Shown here piece by piece: positions 1-5,871 of a stretch of DNA of 5,871 bases (positions are counted from its first letter, which is position 1; each line of letters opens with the position of its first letter). Source of the stretch: Deltaproteobacteria bacterium (GTDB taxonomy: Bacteria > Desulfobacterota > Desulfobacteria > Desulfobacterales > JAABPS01); assembly GCA_019309685.1 (NCBI GenBank), contig JAFDFT010000317.1, forward strand, positions 1-5,871. The letters are read 5' to 3'. The notes beneath the pieces are model-generated. The model made no database searches, was not told the origin of the DNA, and saw only the letters and a list, made by a program, of their open reading frames with translations. A program made the position numbers and the translations under genes.

Positions 1-1721
1 TATTTGGGAATGGGCGGAATTTTTTCATCTTTCATGTCCTCGAACATCCGACTGAAGATCTCAATTTTGCCTGAGGGCGTTGGGAACGGGTGTTTTTCCG
101 GATCATCTATCTGTTCTTTAAAGGCCACCCAGGGATGTTGTGCCTCAATCTTTTGTATCTTTTCCTTTCGAAAGCTTTCCAGGTCCGGCATATCCGGCAT
201 GGATTCGCAGATAAATTTCAGCCATTCATCTTCCGATTTGTCATTATAGTCATCCATTCCAAGTCGTCTGGCCAGATCAGTAAAAATCGCCAGATCGGAC
301 CGCGGACCATCAGGAGCAACAAGAACCTTATCCATATGAATACGGTATGATCCTCCGATATACGGTTGAATGACGTCTTCTTGTTCAAAAAAATGAGTGA
401 CTGGCAGGACCACATCAGCATAGCGGGCAGTGGGAGTCATAAACAAATCATGCACTACGATAAAATCGGGAACGGTAAATGCACCCAAGCCTTTATTGAG
501 ATTCGGATACTGATTCAGCATGTTGCTGCCGGTTATGTAAAGCAGTTTACAATCAGACGGATAACCACCTGATTTCCCCTTGAGTATGGCATCATAAATT
601 TTCGTTACATGCACCCGGTGATGTTTTGTCTTGGGTACAGGAAGGCCGGAAAGGATCAAACCATTGGGAACAATGTCGCCTCCACCCGCTGCATAACCCC
701 CTTTAACACCCAAATTCCCTGTCATGGCCGCCAGCACAGCAGCACCTCGATGAAACTGTTCTCCAAAAGCGGATCGTCCCGGCGCCCAACCCGGCATCAA
801 TGCAGCCGGTTTCATCCTGGCATATTCCCGGGCCAGATCGATAATGGCATCTGCGGGTGTACCGCATATTTCCTGTGCCCACCCAGGAGTTTTGGATATC
901 CCGTCCTCCTTACCAAGCACATAATTGGAAAACTGATCAAACCCCGAGGTGTATCGATCAACAAAATTTCGGTCATACAATTCTTCGGTTATCATCACAT
1001 ATGCCATGGCTGACATCATGGCCGTATCCGTACCCGGTCGAATAGGAATCCATTGGGCTTCCAAAGCTTTGGCCGTATGATTTTGACGCGGATCCACACT
1101 GATAATTTTTATACCATTTCGCTTTGCTTCGCTAAGATAGTAGGCCGTGTCCGGGCCGATCCTTGTCACCACCGGGTTCCATCCCCAAAGTACAATCAGT
1201 TTTGAATATAAAAAATTATCCCGGCTGTTGCCGGATACATAACTGCCGTATGTCGCCTTGGACGACTTTAACGCTCCTTCAAAAGAAGCATTGCCCCACG
1301 TGGTAGTGCATTTGCCAAATAACGCAAAGAAACGCCGGGGTACATTGAAAGAATTATGCAATGCAGTGAATGAACCGCTGCCGGGATTAAAGTAGATGCA
1401 ATCAGACCCGAAACGATCCCTGATCCGTATCAGCTCCGAGGCAATGGTATCCAGTGCCTCGTCCCAGGAAACAGGCGCAAAGGCTCCGCTTCCCCGCTGT
1501 CCTGTTCTTTTTAACGGCTGCCTCAATCGGCCGGGGTCCGAAACCACCGCCCCTTGTGCCAGGCCTCTGGGGCATGCCTTAATTTTCAGTTCCCCGAAGT
1601 TTTCTGTCCCGATTTTATCAATCCGGTTGTTTTTTACATGTACCTTCAGCAGACAACGTGCGCCGCAATCATAGCTGCAGCTTGTGATATAAGTAGAATC
1701 ATTCGAACCATTATTTTCCAT
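1..1721 (-). CDS. Molybdopterin-dependent oxidoreductase, DMSO-reductase family, N-terminal part (cut by left edge)
   Basis: The minus strand is open without a stop from an ATG at 1721 to the edge, giving 573 codons plus two bases (TA) of the next. An AAAGGA ribosome site (1732-1737) lies about 10 bases upstream. The protein begins almost directly with a 4Fe-4S motif, C15-x3-C19-x3-C23-x26-C50 followed by PRG, as in bis-MGD molybdo/tungsto enzymes. The segment around W142-G-N-A-S146-F aligns by eye with the Mo-ligand loop of DmsA/TorA-type enzymes, so S146 is the likely metal ligand. Further family signatures are VDPRQNHTA (209-217), the IRPGTD cofactor motif (227-232), TGNLGVKGG (334-342) and TARYADVVLP (431-440) followed by a conserved FEQED. 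The MopB C-terminal domain begins near the break, so perhaps 100-200 residues are missing. No twin-arginine signal precedes the cysteines, which predicts a cytoplasmic enzyme, unlike DmsA or TorA. The substrate is unknown; S- or N-oxide reduction is only one option. It lies 182 bases downstream of the methyltransferase gene on the same strand. Confidence 0.9.
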   Translation of the reverse strand, partial: MENNGSNDSTYITSCSYDCGARCLLKVHVKNNRIDKIGTENFGELKIKACPRGLAQGAVVSDPGRLRQPLKRTGQRGSGAFAPVSWDEALDTIASELIRIRDRFGSDCIYFNPGSGSFTALHNSFNVPRRFFALFGKCTTTWGNASFEGALKSSKATYGSYVSGNSRDNFLYSKLIVLWGWNPVVTRIGPDTAYYLSEAKRNGIKIISVDPRQNHTAKALEAQWIPIRPGTDTAMMSAMAYVMITEELYDRNFVDRYTSGFDQFSNYVLGKEDGISKTPGWAQEICGTPADAIIDLAREYARMKPAALMPGWAPGRSAFGEQFHRGAAVLAAMTGNLGVKGGYAAGGGDIVPNGLILSGLPVPKTKHHRVHVTKIYDAILKGKSGGYPSDCKLLYITGSNMLNQYPNLNKGLGAFTVPDFIVVHDLFMTPTARYADVVLPVTHFFEQEDVIQPYIGGSYRIHMDKVLVAPDGPRSDLAIFTDLARRLGMDDYNDKSEDEWLKFICESMPDMPDLESFRKEKIQKIEAQHPWVAFKEQIDDPEKHPFPTPSGKIEIFSRMFEDMKDEKIPPIPK

Positions 1722-1854
1722 ACGTCTTTGTTCCTTTTGATGAACGCCTTAAATTATCAAATCAGCTAATTGTCACAGCTATTCTATTTGGCGGGACCTA
1801 TATTTCGCTGGAAATTCCTTTTGATTTAAAAAATCTTACACGGAATAATCCAAA

Positions 1855-1870
1855 GGTAACACGTGTTTGC
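1855..1870. promoter_or_regulatory. Imperfect palindrome in the gap upstream of the molybdoenzyme gene (possible operator)
   Basis: The 182-base gap 1722-1903 holds GGTAACACGTGTTTGC, an imperfect 16-base palindrome whose central ten bases (1858-1867, AACACGTGTT) are a perfect inverted repeat. It lies about 35 bases past the stop of the homocysteine methyltransferase gene and about 135 bases before the molybdoenzyme start. It could be a binding site for a dimeric regulator, but a ten-base palindrome can arise by chance in AT-rich DNA. I see no convincing -35/-10 pair, sigma-54 element or hairpin with a T tract in the rest of this gap. Confidence 0.2.
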
Positions 1871-1903
1871 TTGACTGACTTTTTAATAGACTATACTCAC
1901 GAC

Positions 1904-2785
1904 CTACTTTTTTATTTTTTCAACAGCCTTTTTGATTTCAATAATAAAGTTTTCATCCGTTCCGCAGCAGCCGCCGATGAAGTTCGCCCCCGCAGAAATA
2001 AGCTCAGGCACGTATCCAGCAAATTCTTTTGCAGTGGTTTTGTAGACAACGGCTCCGTCTTCAAATTCAGGGAAGCCCGCATTGGGCTTCATCCAGATGG
2101 GAAGAACCGTAGCGTTTCGCAGACGCTTACAGATAGGGATAAACCCTTCTATCCCCTGTCCGCAGTTTGCGCCAACCACATCAGCGCCCAATTCAGTAAA
2201 TGCTTCCACTGCTTCTTCCGTTGTATTCCCCATGGTAGTACGGTCCTTATCTCTGCCGGAGTCAAACACCATACATGCAATCACCGGAAGGCCGGTCTGC
2301 TTGGCCGCACTTACTGCAACTTTGGCTTCATTAAGGTCCATCATGGTTTCAATGATAATTCCATCAGCTCCGGCTGCTGCCTGTGCCTTCGCCTGGACTT
2401 CATAGGCTTGAAATAGCGCGTCTTCGGTCACATCGTTGGTAACAAGCAGTTTGCCGCTCGGTCCGATGGATGCAAAAACTGCAGCGCGGTCTTGTGCCGC
2501 CTTTTTAGAAACCTCGACCCCTTTACGGTTTATTTCTTCAACCTGATCCGCAATGCCAAATTTTTCTAGCACAAACCTGTTAGCACTAAACGTATTGGTC
2601 AAAATCACTTGACTGCCTGCGTTTAAATACTGCTGTGCCACTTCCGCTACCAGGTCAGGGTGATTAATGTTCCAGGAATCCGGTGATTCGCCCAGTTTCA
2701 ACCCCCGTGACTGCATCTGAGTCCCCCAGGAACCGTCTGTTACCGCAACGCCGTTTTTTAAAAGCTTTTCAATCAAAGGATGCAT
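1904..2785 (-). CDS. Homocysteine S-methyltransferase domain protein, stand-alone, MetH N-terminal type
   Basis: This 293-residue protein is a single homocysteine-binding (beta/alpha)8 barrel. It has DGSWGT (17-22), TNTF (63-66), E146 in IIETMMDLNEA, and the three predicted zinc cysteines C208 (GANCGQG) and C273-C274 (GGCCGT). Zinc in this family activates homocysteine thiolate for methyl transfer. The spacing of 65 residues between C208 and C273 matches, as I recall them, the bacterial MetH zinc ligands and is shorter than in mammalian betaine-homocysteine methyltransferase. The PNAGFP stretch (234-239) is also MetH-like. Unlike MetH there are no pterin, corrinoid or reactivation domains, so the corrinoid protein encoded upstream is the likely methyl donor and the product would be methionine. 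The start at 2785 has a strong AAAGGAG site 5 bases upstream. The frame stays open to an ATG at 2932, but those 49 residues are translated from a palindromic repeat. The gene ends in TAG. Direct use of a betaine as donor is the main alternative. Confidence 0.88.
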   Translation of the reverse strand: MHPLIEKLLKNGVAVTDGSWGTQMQSRGLKLGESPDSWNINHPDLVAEVAQQYLNAGSQVILTNTFSANRFVLEKFGIADQVEEINRKGVEVSKKAAQDRAAVFASIGPSGKLLVTNDVTEDALFQAYEVQAKAQAAAGADGIIIETMMDLNEAKVAVSAAKQTGLPVIACMVFDSGRDKDRTTMGNTTEEAVEAFTELGADVVGANCGQGIEGFIPICKRLRNATVLPIWMKPNAGFPEFEDGAVVYKTTAKEFAGYVPELISAGANFIGGCCGTDENFIIEIKKAVEKIKK

Positions 2786-2790
2786 ATGAA

Positions 2791-2797
2791 CTCCTTT
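2791..2797 (-). promoter_or_regulatory. Ribosome binding site that fixes the homocysteine methyltransferase start
   Basis: AAAGGAG on the minus strand, 5 bases from the ATG at 2785. It selects this start over the in-frame ATG at 2932, which lies inside the palindromic repeat and would add a 49-residue tail with no family resemblance. The domain's DGSWGT motif falls at residues 17-22 from the chosen start, a normal distance for the family. Confidence 0.8.
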
Positions 2798-2850
2798 TTC
2801 TGGTTTGGTTTTTCTATATAGTACCTGAACGAAAAGTCCATTTTTCGAGT

Positions 2851-2937
2851 TGTCATTGCGAGGAGTGAGAAACGAACGACGAAGCAATCCATTTGTTCGC
2901 AAGAGATTGCTTCGGTCGTACCTCCCTCGCAATGACA
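2851..2937. repeat. 87-base extragenic palindrome (REP/MITE-like element)
   Basis: The outer arms are perfect 13-base inverted repeats, TGTCATTGCGAGG at 2851-2863 and its complement at 2925-2937. Inner arms at 2876-2889 and 2905-2919 (core GAAGCAATC / GATTGCTTC) pair with one bulged base, leaving a loop of about 15 bases. Together they could fold into a long hairpin with an internal loop around 2864-2875. The element lies wholly in the 206-base gap between the transporter and homocysteine methyltransferase genes and encodes no plausible protein. From memory, palindromes with the same CATTGCGAGG and GAAGCAATC blocks are dispersed in many copies in several bacterial genomes, including sulfate-reducing Desulfobacterota. 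Only one copy is in this window, so dispersion is inferred. Transcribed, it could act as an mRNA stabiliser or attenuator between the two genes. It lacks a T tract, so it is not a standard intrinsic terminator. Confidence 0.8.
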
Positions 2938-2991
2938 GTAAAAGTGTGATTTGTAATCTTTTCGTCCAATCATTATATAGCCTTGTTGAGT

Positions 2992-4335
2992 TTAAAGATT
3001 CATAATCTTTTTTGTTTCCTCCTGACTGTCACCCAGCTTGTATGGAATAAATGCAACCAGACCGATCAGACAGGAAAACGCACAGACCAGCCACAATACC
3101 CGTACACCCAATGGATTTTCCAGGCTGTAACCGAATACCTGGAAAACTCCGGCAAGAATTATGGAGCAAAGCGCCCAGCCCGTTTTCCTTACAATACCAT
3201 AGATACCGTAGTAAATGGCTTCTCTTCGTTTTCCGAATTTCAGTTCGTCATAATCTGTTAAATCAGCGATAATACCAAGGGACGCCGCAAACATCCCGCC
3301 AACAGGGATTGCCGCAATGGGAAATATCAGCATAGCCTGAACCATAGGAGGGATGAAGTCGATACTCCCGATAAAAAAGCTCGCTGTAAAACCAGTCGCC
3401 ATGGAAGCGATAATCCATCTGAATACAGTTTTTTTTGAATATTTCTTTAATAGCCAAAACCACAGGGGTGCTGAAAATGCCATGAGCAAAATAACTTCAC
3501 CCATGAGGATGGAAGCATCCGCTTCCCGGCCTCCCAGGATCAGCTTTGTAAGATAAGGGACGTTCATGAGCATCAATTGATACGTGAGCTGCACAAACAT
3601 AATCATCACAGAGAATGAAATTACCTGACGGTCGAAAAATACCTGTTTTAGGGCTTTAAAAAAACCATCCGGTTTAAGTTCCGGAACAGCACCGCCTTTT
3701 TTATCAATACCAAAAAGCGTTAGTTCGCCTGCAACAAAAGCGACTGTACCGAGAATAAGAGCCATCATGAACGGTCCCATGCTTTCAAAAAGGACACCTG
3801 ATAGGCCACCGCCGATAAGAGCGCCAAATACACCAATAGCCACACCGATGGTGGCAATTTTCACCCGCTCATCATTTTCAGAGCTCATTTCAGGGAGTAC
3901 GGCAAACCACGGGATCAGTACGCCGGTATATGCCCAGTAGTAAAAAAAAAGCACTGTCGCGAGAAAGATTATGTTGATGGAGCTGATGCCCTTTACCGGA
4001 GGATTCCAGACCAGAATAAATGTAATAAAGAGAATCGGCATTGATATGAAAATGTACGGTTTTCTTCGGGTGTTATCACTTAAATAGCCGATAAGCGGAT
4101 CAGATACAGCATCCAGAATTCTCCCGCCGGCCAGTATTGCAGCAAAAACCGTAAGCGAAATATAAGGGGTTAGTCCCGAACCTTCAGGCGGCGCGTAAAA
4201 ATAAGGCAACCAGGCGTATAAAATAGTGTCATACAGGTTGAAGGAAAAACCCGCGAGATTATAAAGAATTATCTTACCAATAGATAAAGCGCCGTTTTTT
4301 GATCGTTGGGTAATTGCTGATGAATTCATGTTCAT
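2992..4335 (-). CDS. GPH-family (MelB-like) MFS cation symporter
   Basis: A 447-residue membrane protein, the usual GPH length (about 450), with about 12 hydrophobic helices (roughly 22-47, 57-78, 94-112, 119-143, 160-182, 188-210, 236-262, 276-296, 303-323, 330-355, 375-402, 411-432) and a central cytoplasmic loop near 211-235. Family marks include D75-A-V-S-D79-P in the second helix, where MelB places cation-binding acids, then the loop SDNTRRKPYI (86-95), LPEMSSENDER (147-157), and IADLTDYDELKFGKRREA (356-373) after helix 10. Known GPH members import sugars or glycosides with Na+ or H+, but substrates of environmental members are poorly predicted. Its place 48 bases after the corrinoid-protein gene suggests it imports the methylated substrate or exports the demethylated product. 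The start is uncertain by two codons: ATG at 4335 is only 3 bases from a weak GGGG site, whereas ATG at 4329 is 9 bases away. Confidence 0.9.
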   Translation of the reverse strand: MNMNSSAITQRSKNGALSIGKIILYNLAGFSFNLYDTILYAWLPYFYAPPEGSGLTPYISLTVFAAILAGGRILDAVSDPLIGYLSDNTRRKPYIFISMPILFITFILVWNPPVKGISSINIIFLATVLFFYYWAYTGVLIPWFAVLPEMSSENDERVKIATIGVAIGVFGALIGGGLSGVLFESMGPFMMALILGTVAFVAGELTLFGIDKKGGAVPELKPDGFFKALKQVFFDRQVISFSVMIMFVQLTYQLMLMNVPYLTKLILGGREADASILMGEVILLMAFSAPLWFWLLKKYSKKTVFRWIIASMATGFTASFFIGSIDFIPPMVQAMLIFPIAAIPVGGMFAASLGIIADLTDYDELKFGKRREAIYYGIYGIVRKTGWALCSIILAGVFQVFGYSLENPLGVRVLWLVCAFSCLIGLVAFIPYKLGDSQEETKKIMNL

Positions 4336-4383
4336 TATCCCCGTCTTTATACTATGTAAGCGGTTTTATCTAAAAAATTAGCC

Positions 4384-5022
4384 TTATTCTGTGATCCTTT
4401 TAATCAACTCAATACCCGACTGAGCATCCTCCCCGTAACCGTCTGCCCCGATTTGATCGGCAAATTTCTGATTTACAGGGGAGCCGCCCACAATAAACTT
4501 GTATTCATCCCGGAGTCCGTTTTCAGCAAACAATTCAATCACCTTCTGCATTACCGGCATGGTGGTTGTTAACAGCGCGGACATCCCGATAATGTCAGGT
4601 TCAATCTCTTTTGCTTTTTCCAGAAATGTTGCAGGAGATACGTTTATTCCGAGATCTTCCACTTCAAAGCCATTGCCCTGACAAAGGGCGAGAAGTATAT
4701 TTTTTCCAATTTCGTGAATATCTCCTTCCACGGTTCCCATCAAAATCTTTCCCCTGGCTTTATACGAACCGGCCTTGAGTTCGTCATCTATTAATTTATA
4801 CGCGCCTTCATACGCTTTGACAGACATAAGCACATCCGGCAAAAAATAATCGCCATCCTTAAAGAGTTTACCTACGACATCTAAAGCAGGCAGGAGGGCT
4901 TTGTTTAATATATCCACCGCGGACAAACCGGATGATTTGCATTTTTCGGCAAGTTCGGGTGAATCATTAAACTTCATGTTTACAACCGCGTCTTTTAATG
5001 AATCAATAGCTTGTTGTGACAT
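4384..5022 (-). CDS. Corrinoid protein of methyltransferase system (MtaC/MtbC/MttC family)
   Basis: A complete 212-residue protein, the usual length for the family. Residues 1-88 or so form the helical cap domain (methionine synthase B12-binding N-terminal type, with DYFLPDVLMSVKAYEGA at 58-74). Residues 90-212 are the Rossmann-like cobalamin domain. The base-off/His-on signature is D101-x-H103-x2-G106; H103 should be the lower axial cobalt ligand. Also present are S148-x-L150 and G179-G180, the other two parts of the B12-binding fingerprint. The protein carries the methyl group as methyl-Co(III) between the methyltransferase encoded 59 bases upstream and an acceptor enzyme. The only acceptor enzyme visible here is the homocysteine methyltransferase two genes downstream. 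A strong GGAGGA site (5026-5031) sits 3 bases before the ATG and ends in TAA. Family assignment is firm; naming it MttC, MtgC or another subtype would need the substrate. Confidence 0.95.
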   Translation of the reverse strand: MSQQAIDSLKDAVVNMKFNDSPELAEKCKSSGLSAVDILNKALLPALDVVGKLFKDGDYFLPDVLMSVKAYEGAYKLIDDELKAGSYKARGKILMGTVEGDIHEIGKNILLALCQGNGFEVEDLGINVSPATFLEKAKEIEPDIIGMSALLTTTMPVMQKVIELFAENGLRDEYKFIVGGSPVNQKFADQIGADGYGEDAQSGIELIKRITE

Positions 5023-5025
5023 ATG

Positions 5026-5031
5026 TCCTCC
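5026..5031 (-). promoter_or_regulatory. Ribosome binding site of the corrinoid protein gene
   Basis: GGAGGA on the minus strand, 3 bases before the ATG at 5022. It is the strongest Shine-Dalgarno match among the gene starts in the window, consistent with high production of a stoichiometric methyl carrier. The rest of the 59-base gap up to the methyltransferase stop shows no terminator, so co-transcription is likely. Confidence 0.7.
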
Positions 5032-5081
5032 ATATTAATAGAAGCTGGAATATTGCTTTTTATTGTACATTAAATAAATCA

Positions 5082-5871
5082 TCAAGATTCCCACTCGGCA
5101 GCTTCGAAATCTTCAATGCTTCGTTCAGAGACCCTGTCAACGAATTCATCAATTTCCGTGGAAAGCTTAGGATCCAGGTCTTTCGGTTCATGTTGAGAAA
5201 GGATACGCCTGGCTTCTTCTCTGGCATAATCCAGCATTTCTTTTTTGCCTTCCTGCTCCCAAATTTCCTTGGTATTTCTGTCCGCAAGTTTTGGGATGAA
5301 ATGTTCGTTTCTAAAATTCATCTGTGTGTGCTCTTCCATCAGGTAGTTACCGCCAGGCCCCACCCTTTTAATCACATCCAGGGCAATGGAGTTATCGTCA
5401 ACTTCAATCCCTCTGATAATACGCTCAACCATCCCAATAATTTCATTGTCGATCACGGCAAGCTCGTGGGTGCCTGCTGTGGTCGATTCGAGGGTACCTA
5501 CACAGGTGATGTAATTCGCACCGCCCAGGGCCCCCAGTATCATTGACTGCTCTCTTTCCAGTCCGCACTGGATATCCATAGTCTTTGCTTCGGTTGCGCC
5601 TGCCACTGCACGGCAGGGGATGTCGTAAAAGTGCGCGAGCTGCGCGGAGGCAGTCGTAATCATGCTGGTTTCCACAGAACCCAGGGCAACAGTTCCCCTT
5701 CGCATTTCAGCGATGGTAGAAACCGAACCGTACATAACCGGCGTACCAGGATTTACGACTTGCGCCATGACAATATGAGCAAGAATTTCCGCGTTATGCT
5801 GCACCAGCAACCCCGCAAGAGTAACCGGCGCGGTTGTACCTGCCATGGCCTCAGGAGACACGAGAGCGGGC
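5082..5871 (-). CDS. MttB-superfamily (COG5598) non-pyrrolysine amine/betaine:corrinoid methyltransferase, C-terminal part (cut by right edge)
   Basis: The minus frame is open from the right edge to TGA at 5082, giving 262 residues plus one base; the family is near 480-500 residues, so roughly the first half is missing. An in-frame GTG at 5861 is internal, not a start, because homology to MttB is already strong there (AMAGTTAPVTLAGLLVQHNA). MttB landmarks follow in order: MYGSVSTIAEMRRGTVALGS, the AQLAHFYDIP stretch, and AVAGATEAKTMD. In Methanosarcina MttB the last segment reads AGOSDAK with pyrrolysine (O); here that residue is alanine, codon GCA at 5595-5597, and no in-frame TAG occurs. 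The protein should therefore not demethylate trimethylamine by the pyrrolysine mechanism. Characterised non-pyrrolysine relatives (MtgB, MtpB, MtcB) methylate Co(I) corrinoid from quaternary amines. Its partner is encoded 59 bases downstream. The C-terminal 25 residues are strongly acidic. The exact substrate is not predictable here. Confidence 0.93.
   Translation of the reverse strand, partial: PALVSPEAMAGTTAPVTLAGLLVQHNAEILAHIVMAQVVNPGTPVMYGSVSTIAEMRRGTVALGSVETSMITTASAQLAHFYDIPCRAVAGATEAKTMDIQCGLEREQSMILGALGGANYITCVGTLESTTAGTHELAVIDNEIIGMVERIIRGIEVDDNSIALDVIKRVGPGGNYLMEEHTQMNFRNEHFIPKLADRNTKEIWEQEGKKEMLDYAREEARRILSQHEPKDLDPKLSTEIDEFVDRVSERSIEDFEAAEWES

Noticed and set aside
609..1013. 134-codon plus-strand reading frame
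   Set aside because: Antisense shadow of the molybdoenzyme gene, which is open over its full length on the other strand.
1757..1787. GTGACA and GATAAT on the minus strand as a promoter for the molybdoenzyme gene
   Set aside because: The spacer is only 12 bases, too short for a sigma-70-type promoter.
1886..1894. Small inverted repeat after the homocysteine methyltransferase stop as a terminator
   Set aside because: The stem is only four bases of AT-rich pairing with no T tract on the transcript side.
1871..2416. 181-codon plus-strand reading frame
   Set aside because: It lies antisense to the well-supported homocysteine methyltransferase gene and shows no domain; it is a shadow.
2786..2932. 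N-terminal extension of the homocysteine methyltransferase to the ATG at 2932
   Set aside because: The extra 49 codons run through the palindromic repeat, lack a good ribosome site and have no family resemblance, whereas the ATG at 2785 has a strong AAAGGAG site.
2773..2973. 66-codon minus-strand reading frame across the palindrome
   Set aside because: It is made mostly of the repeat, overlaps the methyltransferase start in another frame and resembles no protein.
2972..2977. TATAAT hexamer on the minus strand after the transporter stop, as a promoter for the homocysteine methyltransferase gene
   Set aside because: The -10 match is perfect but no acceptable -35 lies 16-18 bases upstream and there is no extended -10 TG; too weak to call.
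5016..5546. 176-codon plus-strand reading frame
   Set aside because: Antisense shadow of the MttB-type gene; no recognisable domain.
5859..5861. GTG at 5861 as the start of the MttB-type gene
   Set aside because: The frame continues to the window edge and the protein would lack the first half of the family fold; it is an internal valine codon.

Overview
The window carries five genes, all read leftward on the minus strand. Two run off the ends. From the right edge, in transcription order, they are: (1) the C-terminal half of an MttB-superfamily (COG5598) methylamine/betaine:corrinoid methyltransferase; (2) a complete small corrinoid-binding protein of the MtaC/MtbC/MttC type; (3) a complete 12-helix transporter of the GPH (glycoside-pentoside-hexuronide:cation symporter) branch of the major facilitator superfamily; (4) a complete stand-alone homocysteine S-methyltransferase domain protein; (5) the N-terminal three quarters or so of a molybdopterin/4Fe-4S oxidoreductase of the DMSO-reductase family, cut by the left edge. 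Nearly all of the window is coding. The gaps are 59, 48, 206 and 182 bases, and no convincing RNA gene, CRISPR array or insertion sequence is visible. The 206-base gap holds an 87-base imperfect palindrome that looks like a dispersed extragenic repeat.

The first four genes make a plausible pathway. The transporter imports a methylated substrate, the MttB-type enzyme moves a methyl group to Co(I) on the corrinoid protein, and the homocysteine methyltransferase takes the methyl from corrinoid to homocysteine to give methionine. The MttB homologue has alanine (GCA) where archaeal trimethylamine methyltransferase has pyrrolysine. It therefore belongs to the non-pyrrolysine group whose characterised members demethylate quaternary amines such as glycine betaine, proline betaine or carnitine. 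The actual substrate cannot be read from the sequence. The homocysteine methyltransferase has zinc-cysteine spacing like that of the MetH N-terminal domain, which favours a corrinoid partner over free betaine. The methyl-corrinoid:tetrahydrofolate methyltransferase (MtgA type) and the corrinoid reactivase (RamA type) expected of a catabolic system are not in the window.

The molybdoenzyme begins 182 bases beyond the homocysteine methyltransferase and may be a separate unit or the next gene of the same locus. It has no Tat signal, so it is predicted to be cytoplasmic.

The gene set points to an anaerobic, corrinoid-using bacterium. The MttB-type enzyme, the molybdoenzyme and the style of the palindrome (arms starting TGTCATTGCGAGG with inner GAAGCAATC) make Desulfobacterota (Desulfobacterales-like) my first guess. 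This is inference from gene families, not an identification.
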